Positions 49,158 to 60,960 of a DNA stretch of 64,000 nt are shown piece by piece. Source of the stretch: Prosapia bicincta (taxonomy: Eukaryota > Arthropoda > Insecta > Hemiptera > Cercopidae); NCBI GenBank assembly GCA_036971475.1, contig JBAIZL010000002.1:19251067-19315066 (forward strand), read 5' to 3'. Each line of letters starts with the position of its first letter. Within the stretch, counting starts at the first letter, position 1. A program made the translations under genes and the position numbers. The notes under the pieces were generated by a model that did not search any database, had not been told where the DNA came from, and was given only the letters and a program-made list of their open reading frames with translations.

Positions 49158-49225
<68 letters not shown>
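49158..49225. repeat. (TA)n microsatellite
   Basis: About 33 TA units directly left of the MITE, consistent with insertion at TA. Confidence 0.95.
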
Positions 49226-49229
<4 letters not shown>

Positions 49230-49486
49230 AATAAAATAATTTTCATAAACAAGAATATACGAGTATTACTTCATTTTATTGTTGATTGAAGCTTTTCGTT
49301 AATTTACATTATTAGCATTTTCAAAATTTATAAATCACTGTCCAGTTATGTGGACTAGAGTAAGGCTCTACGACTCTATGAGTCTTAAAATTCTAATAAT
49401 GTAAATTAGCGAAAAGTTTCAATCAACAATAAAATGAAGTAATACTCGTATATTCTTGTTTATGAAAATTATTTTATTTCACTATA
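49222..49486. mobile_element. MITE with ~95-bp terminal inverted repeats
   Basis: The left arm (49222-49316) and right arm (49392-49486) are reverse complements with about two mismatches. Both begin TATAGTGAAATAAAATAATT and continue to ACATTATTAG. A 75-bp spacer separates them. Ends at TA suggest a Tc1/mariner-type MITE. It has no coding capacity and is absent from copy A. Confidence 0.88.
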
Positions 49487-49739
49487 CATATTCAACAAGA
49501 AAAAATAATTCATCTAAGTTGTACAATATATATATATGTTGATACGTATTCCTTCATGGATGAAAAAATATGATGAACAGTTATTATCTAAGGTACATCC
49601 GTTCATTCTGCAGTCCATAAAATCGCAGTTCCGCAGTTGAAGAGCGAAACAACTTTTGTTGGGTTCACCTATATATATATGTAGTACTTTGACGAATGTT
49701 TCATTTCGTTTTAACGTATTTGCTTTTACTAGTACACTG

Positions 49740-52376
49740 AAGTGGGTCTCGAGATTTTATCACGTGTTGTCTTCGTGTCACTTGACTTGTGTAGGAATAT
49801 TGTGTAGGCGCTTGTGTCTGCAGTAATATTTGGCTCATGCTATTGTACTACCGTAGGACTCGAGATTTTATCACTTGTTGTCTTCGTGTCACTTGACTTG
49901 TGTGGGATTATTGTGTAGGCGCTTGTGTCTGCAGTAATATTTGGCTCATGCTATTGTACTACCGTAGGTCTCGAGATTTTATCACTTGTTGTCTTCGTGT
50001 CACTTGACTTGTGTAGGATTATTGTGTAGGCGCTTGTGTCTGCAGTAATATTTGGCTCATGCTATTGTACTACCGTAGGTCTCGAGATTTTATCACTTGT
50101 TGTCTTCGTGTCACTTGACTTGTGTAGGATTATTGTGTAGGCGCTTGTGTCTGCAGTAATATTTGGCTCATGCTATTGTACTACCGTAGGACTCGAGATT
50201 TTATCACTTGTTGTCTTCGTGTCACTTGACTTGTGTAGGATTATTGTGTAGGCGCTTGTGTCTGCAGTAATATTTGGCTCATGCTATTGTACTACCGTAG
50301 GTCTCGAGATTTTATCACTTGTTGTCTTCGTGTCACTTGACTTGTGTAGGATTATTGTGTAGGCGCTTGTGTCTGCAGTAATATTTGGCTCATGCTATTG
50401 TACTACCGTAGGTCTCGAGATTTTATCACTTGTTGTCTTCGTGTCACTTGACTTGTGTAGGATTATTGTGTAGGCGCTTGTGTCTGCAGTAATATTTGGC
50501 TCATGCTATTGTACTACCGTAGGACTCGAGATTTTATCACTTGTTGTCTTCGTGTCACTTGACTTGTGTAGGATTATTGTGTAGGCGCTTGTGTCTGCAG
50601 TAATATTTGGCTCATGCTATTGTACTACCGTAGGTCTCGAGATTTTATCACTTGTTGTCTTCGTGTCACTTGACTTGTGTAGGATTATTGTGTAGGCGCT
50701 TGTGTCTGCAGTAATATTTGGCTCATGCTATTGTACTACCGTAGGTCTCGAGATATTATCACTTGTTGTCTTCGTGTCACTTGACTTGTGTAGGATTATT
50801 GTGTATGCGTTTGTGTCTGCAGTAATATTTGGCTCATGCTATTGTACTACCGTAGGTGTCGAGATTTTATCACGTGTTGGGTTCGTGTTACTTGAATAGT
50901 GTAGGATTATTGTGTAGGCCTCTTGTGTGTACTACTGTAGGTCTCGATATTTTATCAGTTGCTGGTTTCGTGTTACTTGACTTGTGTAGGATTATTGTGT
51001 AAGCGCTTGTGTCTGCAGTAATATTGGCCTCATGCTATTGTACTACCGTAGGACTCGAGATTTTATCACTTGTTGTCTTCGTGTTACTTGACTTGTGTAG
51101 GATTATTTTGTAAGCGCTTTTGTCTGCAGTAATATTGGCCTCATGCTATTGTACTACCGTAGGACTCGAGATTTTATCACTTGTTGCCTTCGTGTTACTT
51201 GATTCGTGTAGGATTATTGTGTAGGCCTCTTTTGTCGGCACTAATATTGGCATCATGCTATTGTACTACTGTAGGTTTCGATATTTTATCACGTATTAGC
51301 ATCATATTACTTGACTCTTGAAAGATTATTGTGTAGGCCTCTTGTGTCGGCACTAATATTGGCCTCATGCTATTGTACTGCTGTAGGTCTCGAGATTTTA
51401 TCACGTGTTGGCTTCGTGTTATTTGACTCGTGTAGGATTATTGTGTATGTCTCTTATGTCGGCACTAATATTGGCCTCATGCTATTGTACTACCGTAGGT
51501 CTCAAGATTTTATCACTTGTTGTCTTCGTGTCACTTGACTTGTGTAGGAATATTGTGTAGGCGCTTGTGTCTGCAGTAATATTTGGCTCATGCTATTGTA
51601 CTACCGTAGGTCTCGAGATTTTATCACTTGTTGTCTTTGTGTCACTTGACTTGTGTAGGAATATTGTGTAGGCGCTTGTGTCTGCAGTAATATTTGGCTC
51701 ATGCTATTGTACTACCGTAGGTCTCGAGATTTTATCACTTGTTGTCTTCGTGTCACTTGACTTGTGTAGGATTATTGTGTAGGCGCTTGTGTCTGCAGTA
51801 ATATTTGGCTCATGCTATTGTACTACCGTAGGTCTCAAGATTTTATCACTTGTTGTCTTCGTGTCACTTGACTTGTGTAGGATTATTGTGTATGCGCTTG
51901 TGTCTGCAGTAATATTTGGCTCATGCTATTGTACTACCGTAGGTCTCGAGATTTTATCACGTGTTGGGTTTGTGTTACTTGACTTGTGTAGGATTATTGT
52001 GTAGGCCTCTTGTGTGTACTACTGTAGGTCTCGATATTTTGTCAGTTGCTGGTTTCGTGTTACTTGACTTGTGTAGGATTATTGTGTAAGCGCTTGTGTC
52101 TGCAGTAATATTGGCCTCATGTTATTGTACTACTGTAGGACTCGAGATTTTATCACTTGTTGCCTTCGTGTTACTTGATTCGTGTAGGATTATTGTGTAT
52201 GTCTCTTATGTCGGCACTAATATTGGCATCATGCTATTGTACTACTGTAGGTCTCGATATTTTATCACGTGTTGGCTTCATATTACTTGACTCTTGAAAG
52301 ATTATTGTGTAGGCCTCTTGTGTCGGCACTAATATTGGCCTCATTCTATTGTACTGCTGTAGGTCTCGAGATTTTG
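49740..52376. repeat. 111-bp satellite, ~24 units
   Basis: The unit contains GTCTGCAGTAATATTTGGCT, CATGCTATTGTACTACCGTA, GGTCTCGAGATTTTATCACT and ACTTGTGTAGGATTATTGTG. The left half (49800-50850) is very homogeneous. The middle and right parts contain variant subfamilies (GTCGGCACTAATATTGGCCT, GTGTTGGCTTC) and short units at about 50915 and 52005. The period is 37 codons, so frames stay open across units where a TAG has mutated; they are not genes. Confidence 0.96.
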
Positions 52377-52737
52377 ATTTGGTCATCCGTCTACGGTTTA
52401 TGACGCACGTGGTTACCCATCATCTTTTACTAAATTACCCCAACAATAGCGAAGACCATCGCCAGCATTAGCGTTAAATCAACGTTTTATTTTTCCTATT
52501 GTAGACAAGCTATAAGCCTTACTGCTGGTATCTCTTGCATATTTTATAAAACCTATTAATTCCGTAGTAGAAATTGTCTCTCACAGCGTGCTGCTAGAAA
52601 CATTTAGGTACCAGATTTACTGGGCCTCCAGGAATCAGTGATAGCACAAATAAAAGTACGAGTATTACAGCGTAAATAAAGCACGAGAATTTATATCGTT
52701 TTTTAAAAAGTAGATTCATTACTAATTAAAAGAAGTA
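52377..52737. other. Spacer between minisatellites
   Basis: About 360 bp of unrecognised single-copy DNA with no gene. Confidence 0.5.
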
Positions 52738-53815
52738 ACTCCAATCTTTGGATCTAGGATTAAAAACCACCAAGCATTAGGATCTAGGATTAATGACCAT
52801 CCAATTTTTGAATCTAAGATTAACGTCCACCCAGTCATTGGATCTAGGATTCACGATCGTCCAGCCTTACGATCTGGGATTAACGACCACCCAGTCTTTG
52901 GATCTAGGAATAACGAGCACGCAGTGTTTGGATCAAGGATTAACGACCGTCCAGCCTTAGGATCTGAGATTCACGACCACCCAATCTTTGGACCTAGGAA
53001 AAACGACCACCTAGTCTTAGGATCTAGGATTAACGACCATCCAACCTTAAGGATCTGGGATTAATGACCACCCAGCCTTTGGATCTAGTATTACTGACCA
53101 TTCAATTTTGTGATGTGGGATTAACGATCAGTCAGCGTTCGGATCTAGGATTAACGACCACCCAGTCTTTAGATATAGGGTTGAAAATCACCAAGTCTTA
53201 GGATCTAGGATTAAAGACCATCCAACCTTAAGGATCTGGGATTAATGACCATCCAGCCTTTGGATCTAGGATTAAAGACCACCCAGTGTCTGGATCTAGG
53301 GTTAACAACCACTAAGGTTTAGGATTTGGGATTAACGGCCACCCAGTCTTTGGTTCTAGGATTAACAACCACTAAGCCTTTGGAATCTGGGATTAACGAC
53401 CATTCAACCTTCTGGATCTACGATTAACGTTTGTCAAGAGTTTGGTTATAAGAAATAAGACCACCCAGTCTTTGGACTTGGATTACCAACAAACAAGCTT
53501 TTGGACCTAGGTTTAACGTCCATCCAACCTTTGGATCTAAGATTAATGACAATCCAGCATTTGGATCTAGGATTAACGACCGCCAAGCCTTTGGATCTAG
53601 GATTAACAACCACCAAGCTTTTGGTTCTAGGATTAACAACCACCAAGCCTTTGGGAGTTGGGATCAATGACCATCCAGGCCTTGGATCTAGGATTAATAA
53701 GCACCAAGCCTTTGGATATAGGATTAACGACCACCCCGCCTTTGGATCTTGGATTAACAATCACTAAGCCTTAGGATCTAGTAATAACGTCCAGCCAGCC
53801 GATGGATCTGGGATA
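52738..53815. repeat. 30-bp minisatellite, ~36 units
   Basis: Units of GGATCTAGGATTAACGACCA plus CCCAGYCTTT, moderately diverged. Because 30 is a multiple of 3, ten-residue-periodic open frames appear on both strands (53446-53767); these are by-products. Confidence 0.95.
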
Positions 53816-54540
53816 TGTCATAGTATATATCATATGTCTTATAATGTCTACAGCCTCTATCTTCTTCAGGCCTATACTTCCTAAATTTCGGCATTTCCCT
53901 CTTCATCGAGCTGCACAACTCACGGATCTCCTCACCTCGCAGAACAGGGTTTTAGAAGTAGTAAGCTTTTTGAAGTGTATCTTCTATGTAAAAAAAAACT
54001 TTATATTGGAGTCAATCGAAAGAGCGTGACGTCATCACTATGGAATGCGAACGAGAATGCGTAATGAGAACGAGAATTCCCTTCCCTTCATATATCTATT
54101 GCTTTTATACGGGCAGAACATGCTTTTTCTGTCTCTCTACTGAATTGTGTTGAAGATTTTCAAAAGCACATATCCATTGACGCATCAATTAACAACCCAA
54201 TTCTTACTTAGATAAACACGCTATATCTTGGACAAAATCTCGGTATTGGCTTTTTGGGTTACCTAAAATATTGCACAAAATTTAGTAGTTTTATTTATAA
54301 ACTTTTTTATTTGAGTTTTTTATTTTGTTTCCCATTAGTTTAGATTTTATTTCTAATAGTTTCCAATAAATATCTAGTTATTTTATTACTTCAATACTTT
54401 TCCTTAAACATACAGCATTTGTTTAGTTATATAAATATGTTGTTTTTCCTTTATTTTAAATCTTTACTGAGGCTTTGACTATGATGAACTAACTTGATAT
54501 TACACCAGGAAAATATTATTCCGTTCATAAAAAAGCGTTC
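53816..54540. other. AT-rich spacer, no gene
   Basis: A short open frame (53802-54029) has no motif. No RNA gene is seen. Confidence 0.5.
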
Positions 54541-54544
54541 TTCG

Positions 54545-55318
54545 ACATTGAAAGGGAGGTTTTAGCCTTCAAACTACCCTCTTCAACTTTAATCACAAGC
54601 TATTCGCCCTTAAATACTTGATCTTCGCCTTTAAACATATTTTCTTAACCCTTAAACACATAATCTTCACCTTTAAACATGCCTTCTCTATAAATAAATA
54701 ATATTCGAGCTGGCTTGTGAGTTAAGGTTATGAACACAAAAAATGCTTACAACTCACAATTATACTTTAACGCTTTAATCGATTATACACTTATACTGAA
54801 CTTTAATCTCTAACGCGTTTTTATGACATTATGTCGTTTTCTTCAGTTATCATATAACAAACAAAACTTTAATTTAAAAAAATTAACATAACCTATATGC
54901 CTTCTTTATCTTTAAACACGTGTTATTCGCCCTTAAATACGTGATCTTTGCTTTTAAACAGCCTTCTTTACCTAATAAATCACTTGTTATTAGCCTTAAA
55001 CACGTGATTTTGCCTTTAAACATGTGTTCTTTACCTTTAAACACGTGATATTCGCCCTTAAACACGTGATCAATGCTTTTATACATGCCTTCATCACCTG
55101 ATAAACAAGTGTTACTACCCTTAAACATGTGAGCCTCGCCTTTATACATGCCTTCTTTACCTAATTAACATGTGCTATTCGTTTTTAAACAAGTGATCTT
55201 CGCTTTCAAACATGCCTACTTTAATTTTAAGAACGTGTTTTTACCTTTTAAACACGTGATCTTCGCATTTAAACAGCCTTCTATACCTTTAATCACGTGT
55301 TATTCGCTTTGAATACTT
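54545..55318. repeat. 21-bp minisatellite rich in CACGTG, left part
   Basis: Units such as CCTTTAAACACGTGATATTCG and CCCTTAAACACGTGATCTTCG, interrupted by a unique patch at about 54690-54880. The palindromic E-box CACGTG recurs in many units. A seven-residue-periodic minus-strand frame (54883-55149) is a by-product. The array resumes at 60650 beyond the LINE. Confidence 0.9.
55308..55318. repeat. Target-site duplication, left
   Basis: TTTGAATACTT, identical to 60650-60660, at the junction with the LINE's tail. Confidence 0.8.
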
Positions 55319-55398
55319 TTTTTTTTATAAACTTGGGAGCGGGTTTAAACTGGCCGAAGCACTGCTACCTTAAAGTATATTGTACTTACCTCCCTGAT

Positions 55399-56745
55399 CT
55401 AGTCAAATAGCCCCTTCCCTCTTACCATGTTTAGGAGTTTCTTGACTAGTGTTTTACCTTCAGCATCCACCAGAGCCGTTCCATCACCAAAGAGGTTGAA
55501 GCGCCTCTCAGCAACTACTTCACATCTGTAAATAATGTGTGTGGCAGTCTCCAGTTCCTGCCCGCATAATCTGCACACTGGTTCATCTTTGTAGATACCC
55601 ATTTTATGCAGATGTTTCCTTAGTCCGCCGTGTCCCGTAAGTAGACCTGTGGCTATCCTCGATTCCTGCCTAGACAGATAGACGAGACTCTTCTGCAGCC
55701 TCAAGGAAGGTTTCCTAAGGGTTAGCTTACTGTGTCTCATCCCTTTAGCCCTGATCCAGTGCTCACAGTGTCTTTCAGCCATCCACCTTCGCACTGCCAT
55801 CTTGACCATGGATTTGGAAATACCTACCGCAGGCTCCGGTTCAATCTGGGGAGTCGAAGACCCCTCTCTGGCCAGCGCATCTGCGGCTTCATTTCCAAGT
55901 ATTCCCCTATGCCCTGGCACCCAACCTATCTTGATTTGATTGTGCCTTGCCAGGGCTTGTAGGTTATTTAGGCACTCCCTGACTATGGCCGAGTTGACCA
56001 CATGTCCGTTTAGTGAGTTGATTGCTGCCTGACTGTCGGAGAAAATAGCAATCCGGGTCCCGTGTGTTCCCCTTCTCGCTATGTCTTCCAGACAGGCATT
56101 TATAGCATATATTTCGGCCTGAAACACAGAGCTATGCCTCCCCAAGGAAAAAACTAGTTTTACCCTTGGGTTTTTACAATACACCCCCGCTCCAGTGCCG
56201 AAGTCCATCTTGGAGCCATCAGTGTACCAGATCTGAGCTCCCGATGTTAATGTCCCTGACCATTCCATCATAGTTTGGTGGACCTGGTCAGGTGCAAACG
56301 TTCGAGTAATGTAGTCGCTGCCCATTTCCAAGACGGGTTCTTTGACCACGCACTCGATACTCATATGTCCCGAAACATCTGGGAGGTTAGCCCAGTTGTT
56401 CGAGTTGCGCAATCTCCATGCCGCCAGCCTCGCCTCTCCCCTAAGGACAAGCTCGAGGGGAGGGAGGTTAAGCATTACTTCCATTGCTGCACCAGGTGTA
56501 GTTGACATCGCTCCCAGTGTGCACAGACAAGCCAATCTCTGGATAGAGCTCAGTTTAGCTCTTGTCTGTGTCTGGTTGGCATTTGCCCAAAACACCAGAG
56601 CTCCATAGGTAATCATAGGTCTTATCACCCTCAGATACATCCAGTGCATCATTGATGGCTTCAGTCCCCATTTCTTACCCACTATTCTTCTCACAGTCAT
56701 CAGTGCCCTTTTGGTCCTTTTAACCGTCCTCTCAAGATGTGGGTT
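55399..56745 (-). pseudogene. LINE ORF2 C-terminal part: RT end, RNase H, Cys-rich tail
   Basis: Open from the nonsense codon at 56746-56748 to the natural stop at 55399. RT thumb sequence (YLRVIRPMITYGALVFW) leads into RNase H with all four acidic residues visible: YTDGSKMDFG, QAEIYAIN, IFSDSQAAI and GNEAADALA. A C-terminal CRLCGQELETATHIIYRC zinc-like motif follows, as usual in jockey-superfamily ORF2. The enzyme would remove RNA from the cDNA hybrid. This segment alone is undamaged. Confidence 0.92.
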
Positions 56746-58350
56746 CTAGGTGAGTTTCCTGTCCAGAGTAACTCCCAGGTACTTCACCTCCCCCACAAAC
56801 CCAAGGTATTCACCAAACAAGCAAGGCATCCTGGTCGTCAGATCTTTTCGCTGTCTGGTGAAGTTAATAATAGCAGTGTTTTTCGGATTTACCCTAAGGT
56901 TCTCCTTATTACACCACTCTTCAATCAGTCGTAGAGGATTTCTGATTACCTCGAGGACTGTATCAGGGAGTCTGCCCAGGATCAGAACGACTATGTCGTC
57001 CGCATATCCTAGACAAAAGTTCCCCTGTTCATTCAGGAGTTCAATAAGGTTGTCAACCACTAGGCACCACAACAGAGGAGAGAGAACCCCCCCCCCCCCC
57101 GTGCACAGTCCAGACTTGTCTCCGCCCTTCTGACCTCCCCTGCCACCTCTACAGAAATGTTTCTGTTTGTTAACATGGAACTTATCCAACCACAAGTGGT
57201 CGCATCCACTCCATGACGTCTTGCACCAGTTACCATCTTCTCCACTGAGGGGTTATTGAAAGCCCCTTCAATGTCGAGGAAGGCACCTATGGCACAACCT
57301 TTCTTAGCGATCATTTGCTCAATCCTACCAACCACTTGATGGAGAGCTCCCTCGCAAGATTTCCCCGGTTGATAAGCATACTTGTTCCAATGCAGTGGTT
57401 TTATGCCAAAAGCACCCCCCCATAATATGACTATCAACCAGTTTTTCAAGTCCCTTAAGAACAAAGGACATGAGTGTAATAGGTCTGTATCCTTTCCCTT
57501 CCGATTGGTTACCGGTGGGCTTAGGTATAAAGGCCACCTTACTAGATTTGCAGGCTGCCGGCACAGGCCCTAGAGCAATGCTTAGCCTGTATAATTTAGT
57601 AAGTACCAGCACCAGCATATCCATTCCCTGCTGCAGCAGCACAGGATAGATCCCATCTGGACCTGGAGATTTTTAGGGTTTAAATAAGCCAAGAGCCCAT
57701 CTTACCCTTTGTGGAGTTACTATCCTCCTTGCCACTTCCCAGTCCTCCCTCTTACCACGTCTTGTGGAGAGTTTGGCAACTGGTTCAGTGTCTGCTCCCC
57801 CAAGTTTCCTCAGAGTACTGGAAGGGAAATGTGTTCTGATTAATTCTTCCACAGTTTTCCCTGTCGTTTTTGTTATATTTCCCAGTGGGGTTCTTAGCAT
57901 CCCCAATGGGTTAACTGGGTCCTTAGAGAGCACTTTATACAGTCGTGCCCCTTCCCGAGTTTTGTCAATCTCTTGACAAAACCCCTTCCAGGACTTCCTG
58001 CTTGCTTCTCTAATTGCCCTGTTGTATTCGGTTAGTGTTTTCCTATACTGGTCCCACTCCCCGTTCTTTTTTGCTCTATTAAAGAGCCTCCTGGTGGTAT
58101 TCCGAAGTTTGACTAGCTTCTTTTTCCACCATGACGGATACCCTACTTTTCTCCCCTCACTGAGATGGCAGTTATCAGTAAAGGATTCTACTATAGCCTC
58201 GCCAACCAATGTGGCAGAGTTTTCTAGCTCTCTCCTCCCGCCATACTCCAATCCAGCCTCCTCAATCCGAACGCCCAGGTCCCACCTGTAGGAGTCCCAG
58301 TCTGTTCTTCTTGGATCCCTGGTTGGCCGAAGCATGGCTGGATTTAGGGA
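56746..58350 (-). pseudogene. LINE ORF2 reverse transcriptase, multiply broken
   Basis: RT motifs in order: SPGPDGIYPVLLQQG (after an in-frame stop at 57673-57675, where the family has a sense codon), VAFIPKPTGN and YRPITLMSFVLKGLEKL. Next come YQPGKSCEGAL, GAFLDIEGAF (first catalytic Asp), GVLSPLLWCLVVDNL and YADDIVVL (catalytic pair), then KYLGVTLDRKL before the TAG at 56746-56748. Frame changes fall at a 7-C run (57415-57421) and a 14-C run (57087-57100). The catalytic residues are still present despite the breaks. It would reverse-transcribe its RNA at a nicked target. Confidence 0.92.
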
Positions 58351-59017
58351 GATATCATACCTAATATGTCTGTGGTCAGAAGAAGATGGTTCATCAGACA
58401 CATACCAATTTAGTACATACCTAGCCATCTGGTGCGATGCCACCGTAATGTCCAGGACCTCCTGTCTGGCCCTAGTGACAAACGTTGGCTCTTCTCCCTG
58501 ATTTAAGACTAGTAAATTCTTAGAGCTTAGATAAGCTAAAAGTTCCTCACCTCTAGTGTTGGTACCTGTACTTCCCCACGAAGTGTGATGGGTGTTAGCA
58601 TCCCCACCAGCAGCTCCTCATCCACAACCCTGCAGTGCTCGACCAGCCTCTTCAGCTCATGTGTTGGTAGAGCCCCCGCGTAGTCAAAGGGAAGATTTTT
58701 GTCGTGGCCAGGTTCAGCCTCTTCATCCTCCCCTCCGTCCGCAGCTCCACCATCACTGCTATCAAGTCCCTGCAGCAGAAGTCCGTTAGTACAAAAGCAC
58801 TCAACCCCCTCCTAACCAGGATACACGTCCTGGGAACACCGGAGTCCTTATCATATAACAACTTACCTCCAGATGTCGCCAGCCCGCATATTCTTCCTCC
58901 AGAAATCCATGGCTCCTGGATGAGAACCAAGTCCACCTCTCCCCTGTCCAGCATCCTACACACGACAGCACTAGCCGCCCTGCTATGCTGTAGGTTCACT
59001 TGGAGGATCTTGATCAT
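58351..59017 (-). pseudogene. LINE ORF2 AP endonuclease, frameshifted
   Basis: ORF2 starts at an ATG (59015-59017), 8 nt after the ORF1 stop. Endonuclease motifs are LQVNLQHSRA (Asn), LIQEPWI (Glu), DANTHHTSWGS and SSSDHRHI (Asp and His of the active site). The frame changes near 58690 and again near 58590. This domain nicks the target DNA. Confidence 0.9.
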
Positions 59018-59025
59018 TTTTCTCC

Positions 59026-60160
59026 TTACTTCGCAGTTGCCTGGGTCCGCAGAGCAGCCCCAGGACTAGAGAGCACCTTGAACGTGGCCTGTCTCAGCCC
59101 CACGTTCACCCTCAGGTTGTTGTTCTGCAGTGCCCTGAGGGAGCCCTCTCCTATATACAGGATCAGGGTAAGACCTGCATCCTCCCTTTTCCTAACAATC
59201 ACCTTCCAAGTAACCTGAACTATCCCAGGGTTCTGGGTTTTGACCGCCTTCAGGATCTCTTCCGGCTCCTTGTCATTTTAGGGTTTGGGCACCCACATTG
59301 GAACCTTTGCAATGCAAAAGATCTCCTTGGGTGGCCCTGCCCTCAACTTTACCCCCTCACTCAGGGTGAAGCTTGGCAGGACCCGAAGGACCCACTCCAG
59401 GCTCACCCGTGAGGAGCATACGACATTTAGAGCCCCCCTCTCTAAGTATGCTGTCCTGAATCCTCTATCCCCACTCTCCGCCTCAGCGGACAGCAGTTCC
59501 GAGAAGAAGAGCTCCTCCAGCTCCAACGCCATCTCTTCCGAGAGTTGTCTCTCTGGGTAACTAACTGGGACAATTGCTAGCTTTTGCCGAAGGGTATCGC
59601 CGTATGTGCACGAAGACACTGCAGCACCCCCCCCTTGTCCCAGCTTCACTTTCTTCTTTCCTCCCTCCACTGGAGAGGGATTGGAAGTCGCACTCCCAGG
59701 CCTTTTGGACGTGCTGGGGTTTGGTGCTCTCGGTTGATTGCTTCCCTGTTGCACCTCCCTCCTCACAACATCCAAGCCCTGGACTTTGACAGGCTCGGCT
59801 CGGTTTTGGCCTCCCCTTCGTTTTTTCAGGATTATTGGCCCTCCCGCCTTTTGACTGCTCCACTCATACGCTTTCTCCGTTCAGCGTGCTCAACTCTACA
59901 GCCACTTCACCGGTTTCTGCAGTCGGCAGCTTGACAGCCGCCCCCGCACTCCCAGTGATGGTTGCCGTTGACACATCTGCTACAGACTCACGGTTTGCCG
60001 TCTCATTGGCTCCCGCTGTCTGTGCAGTCTCAAAATATATTGTGTTATTTTTATGGTCCATTAACGTCCCACGAGTATGCGGGAAATAACGGTCGACCAG
60101 AGCAGAGCCCCCACTGCCCTGGCAAGACAACATACAATGAGGTTTTGTCTGGTTCCTCAA
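59026..60160 (-). pseudogene. LINE ORF1 (DUF4780-like), broken
   Basis: The first part (60160-59864) is rich in small residues and acidic. The frame then changes near 59870-59880 and continues through a Lys/Arg- and Gly-rich linker into a domain with SYPERQLSEEMALELEELF, ALNVVCSSRVSLEWVLRVLP, FTLSEG and VPMWVP. That pattern resembles DUF4780, found in ORF1 of insect LOA-type LINEs. An in-frame stop at 59278-59280 cuts the domain. The same frame then runs on to the natural TAA at 59026-59028. ORF1 proteins bind the element's RNA. No CCHC motif was seen. Confidence 0.78.
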
Positions 60161-60649
60161 GGGATCGTGTGCGACTGCATTTTATACCCTGCAGCCAATC
60201 ATCCTTCGGCACGATGCCTTCCACCTTGGATTGGGTATTCAGTCACTGACCTTGAAGCACACCCCAAGTTCTGGACATTATTAACTGTTGCTCATGGAGC
60301 GAACAGCCTGCTTTACTCTCTTTTTTACAACTGTGTCGTTAGGGTAGTTTCCCGCCCATACTTCACTGTCGCATTGCCCTTGGTTCACCTAGGAGGTGAG
60401 AGTAGCATTGTGAGGACGTAATTCCCAACTACCCCAGTCTCCCCGGTCAGAGCAGTTATTTCTACCACACCCAATCGGTTGACTGACGAGGAGGGATAAT
60501 TCCTCACCTTTGAACCATTGCCTTGGTCCAGGCCTGCTTATTCAGAAACCTTCCGGGATCCTTATTCACAGGTAACCTACATATCTGTAGGCCGTCCCAC
60601 TATCCGCCACCTGTGGACCCGCCCGGTTGCTCATGCCAGCTAGCCGGGT
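60161..60649 (-). other. LINE 5' untranslated region
   Basis: GC-balanced sequence between the target-site duplication and ORF1. The minus strand begins CCCGGCTAGCTGGCATGAGC. LINE promoters lie internally at this end; no specific motif was identified. Confidence 0.65.
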
Positions 60650-60960
60650 TTTGAATACTTGCTCTTTGTCTTTATAAATCCCTTCTTTACCTAACAAACC
60701 CGCGTTATTCAGCCTTAAGTACGCGGTATTCACTTTATTTATCGTTAAATATGTATTTTCGCCACTAAACACATGATCTTCGTCTTTAAACATGGCCTCT
60801 TTACCTTCAAACACGTTTTGTTCGCCCTTACCACGTTATCTTTGGCTTTACACTTTGCCTATTCGCCTTTAAAAACGTGTTGTTCCCCCTTAAACACGTG
60901 TTATTCGATATTAATCACGTGGTCATCTCTATTAAACAAATGCTTTTTGTTTTAATCATC
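60650..60960. repeat. 21-bp minisatellite, right part
   Basis: Continuation of the CACGTG-rich array interrupted by the LINE, beginning with the second copy of the target-site duplication. Confidence 0.88.

Larger units (their letters stand above)
55319..60649 (-). mobile_element. Jockey-superfamily LINE (LOA-like), near full length, dead
   Basis: A 5.3-kb non-LTR retrotransposon on the minus strand. It has a 5' UTR (about 60161-60649), ORF1 with a DUF4780-like region, ORF2 with AP endonuclease, RT, RNase H and a Cys-rich end, and a short 3' UTR ending in an A-rich tail. TTTGAATACTT flanks both ends (55308-55318 and 60650-60660) as an 11-bp target-site duplication. The RNase H domain, the LQVNLQHS start of the endonuclease and the ORF1 type point to the LOA/I-like part of the superfamily; the exact clade is inferred. 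At least four frameshifts and three premature stops make it inactive. Confidence 0.93.

Noticed and set aside
50702..52290. Periodic open frames with SAVIFGSCYCTTVGLEIL
   Set aside because: The 111-bp unit is 37 codons long. Most units contain a TAG, and the frames open only where that codon mutated.
53446..53767. Ten-residue repeat proteins on both strands
   Set aside because: They are by-products of the 30-bp minisatellite, with equal openness on both strands.
49740..53815. Regular repeats considered as a CRISPR-like array
   Set aside because: Units are contiguous with no variable spacers, and the genome is clearly eukaryotic.
54883..55149. Seven-residue repeat protein (FKGKEHM type)
   Set aside because: Produced by the 21-bp minisatellite; there is no start context and the array is broken by unique DNA.
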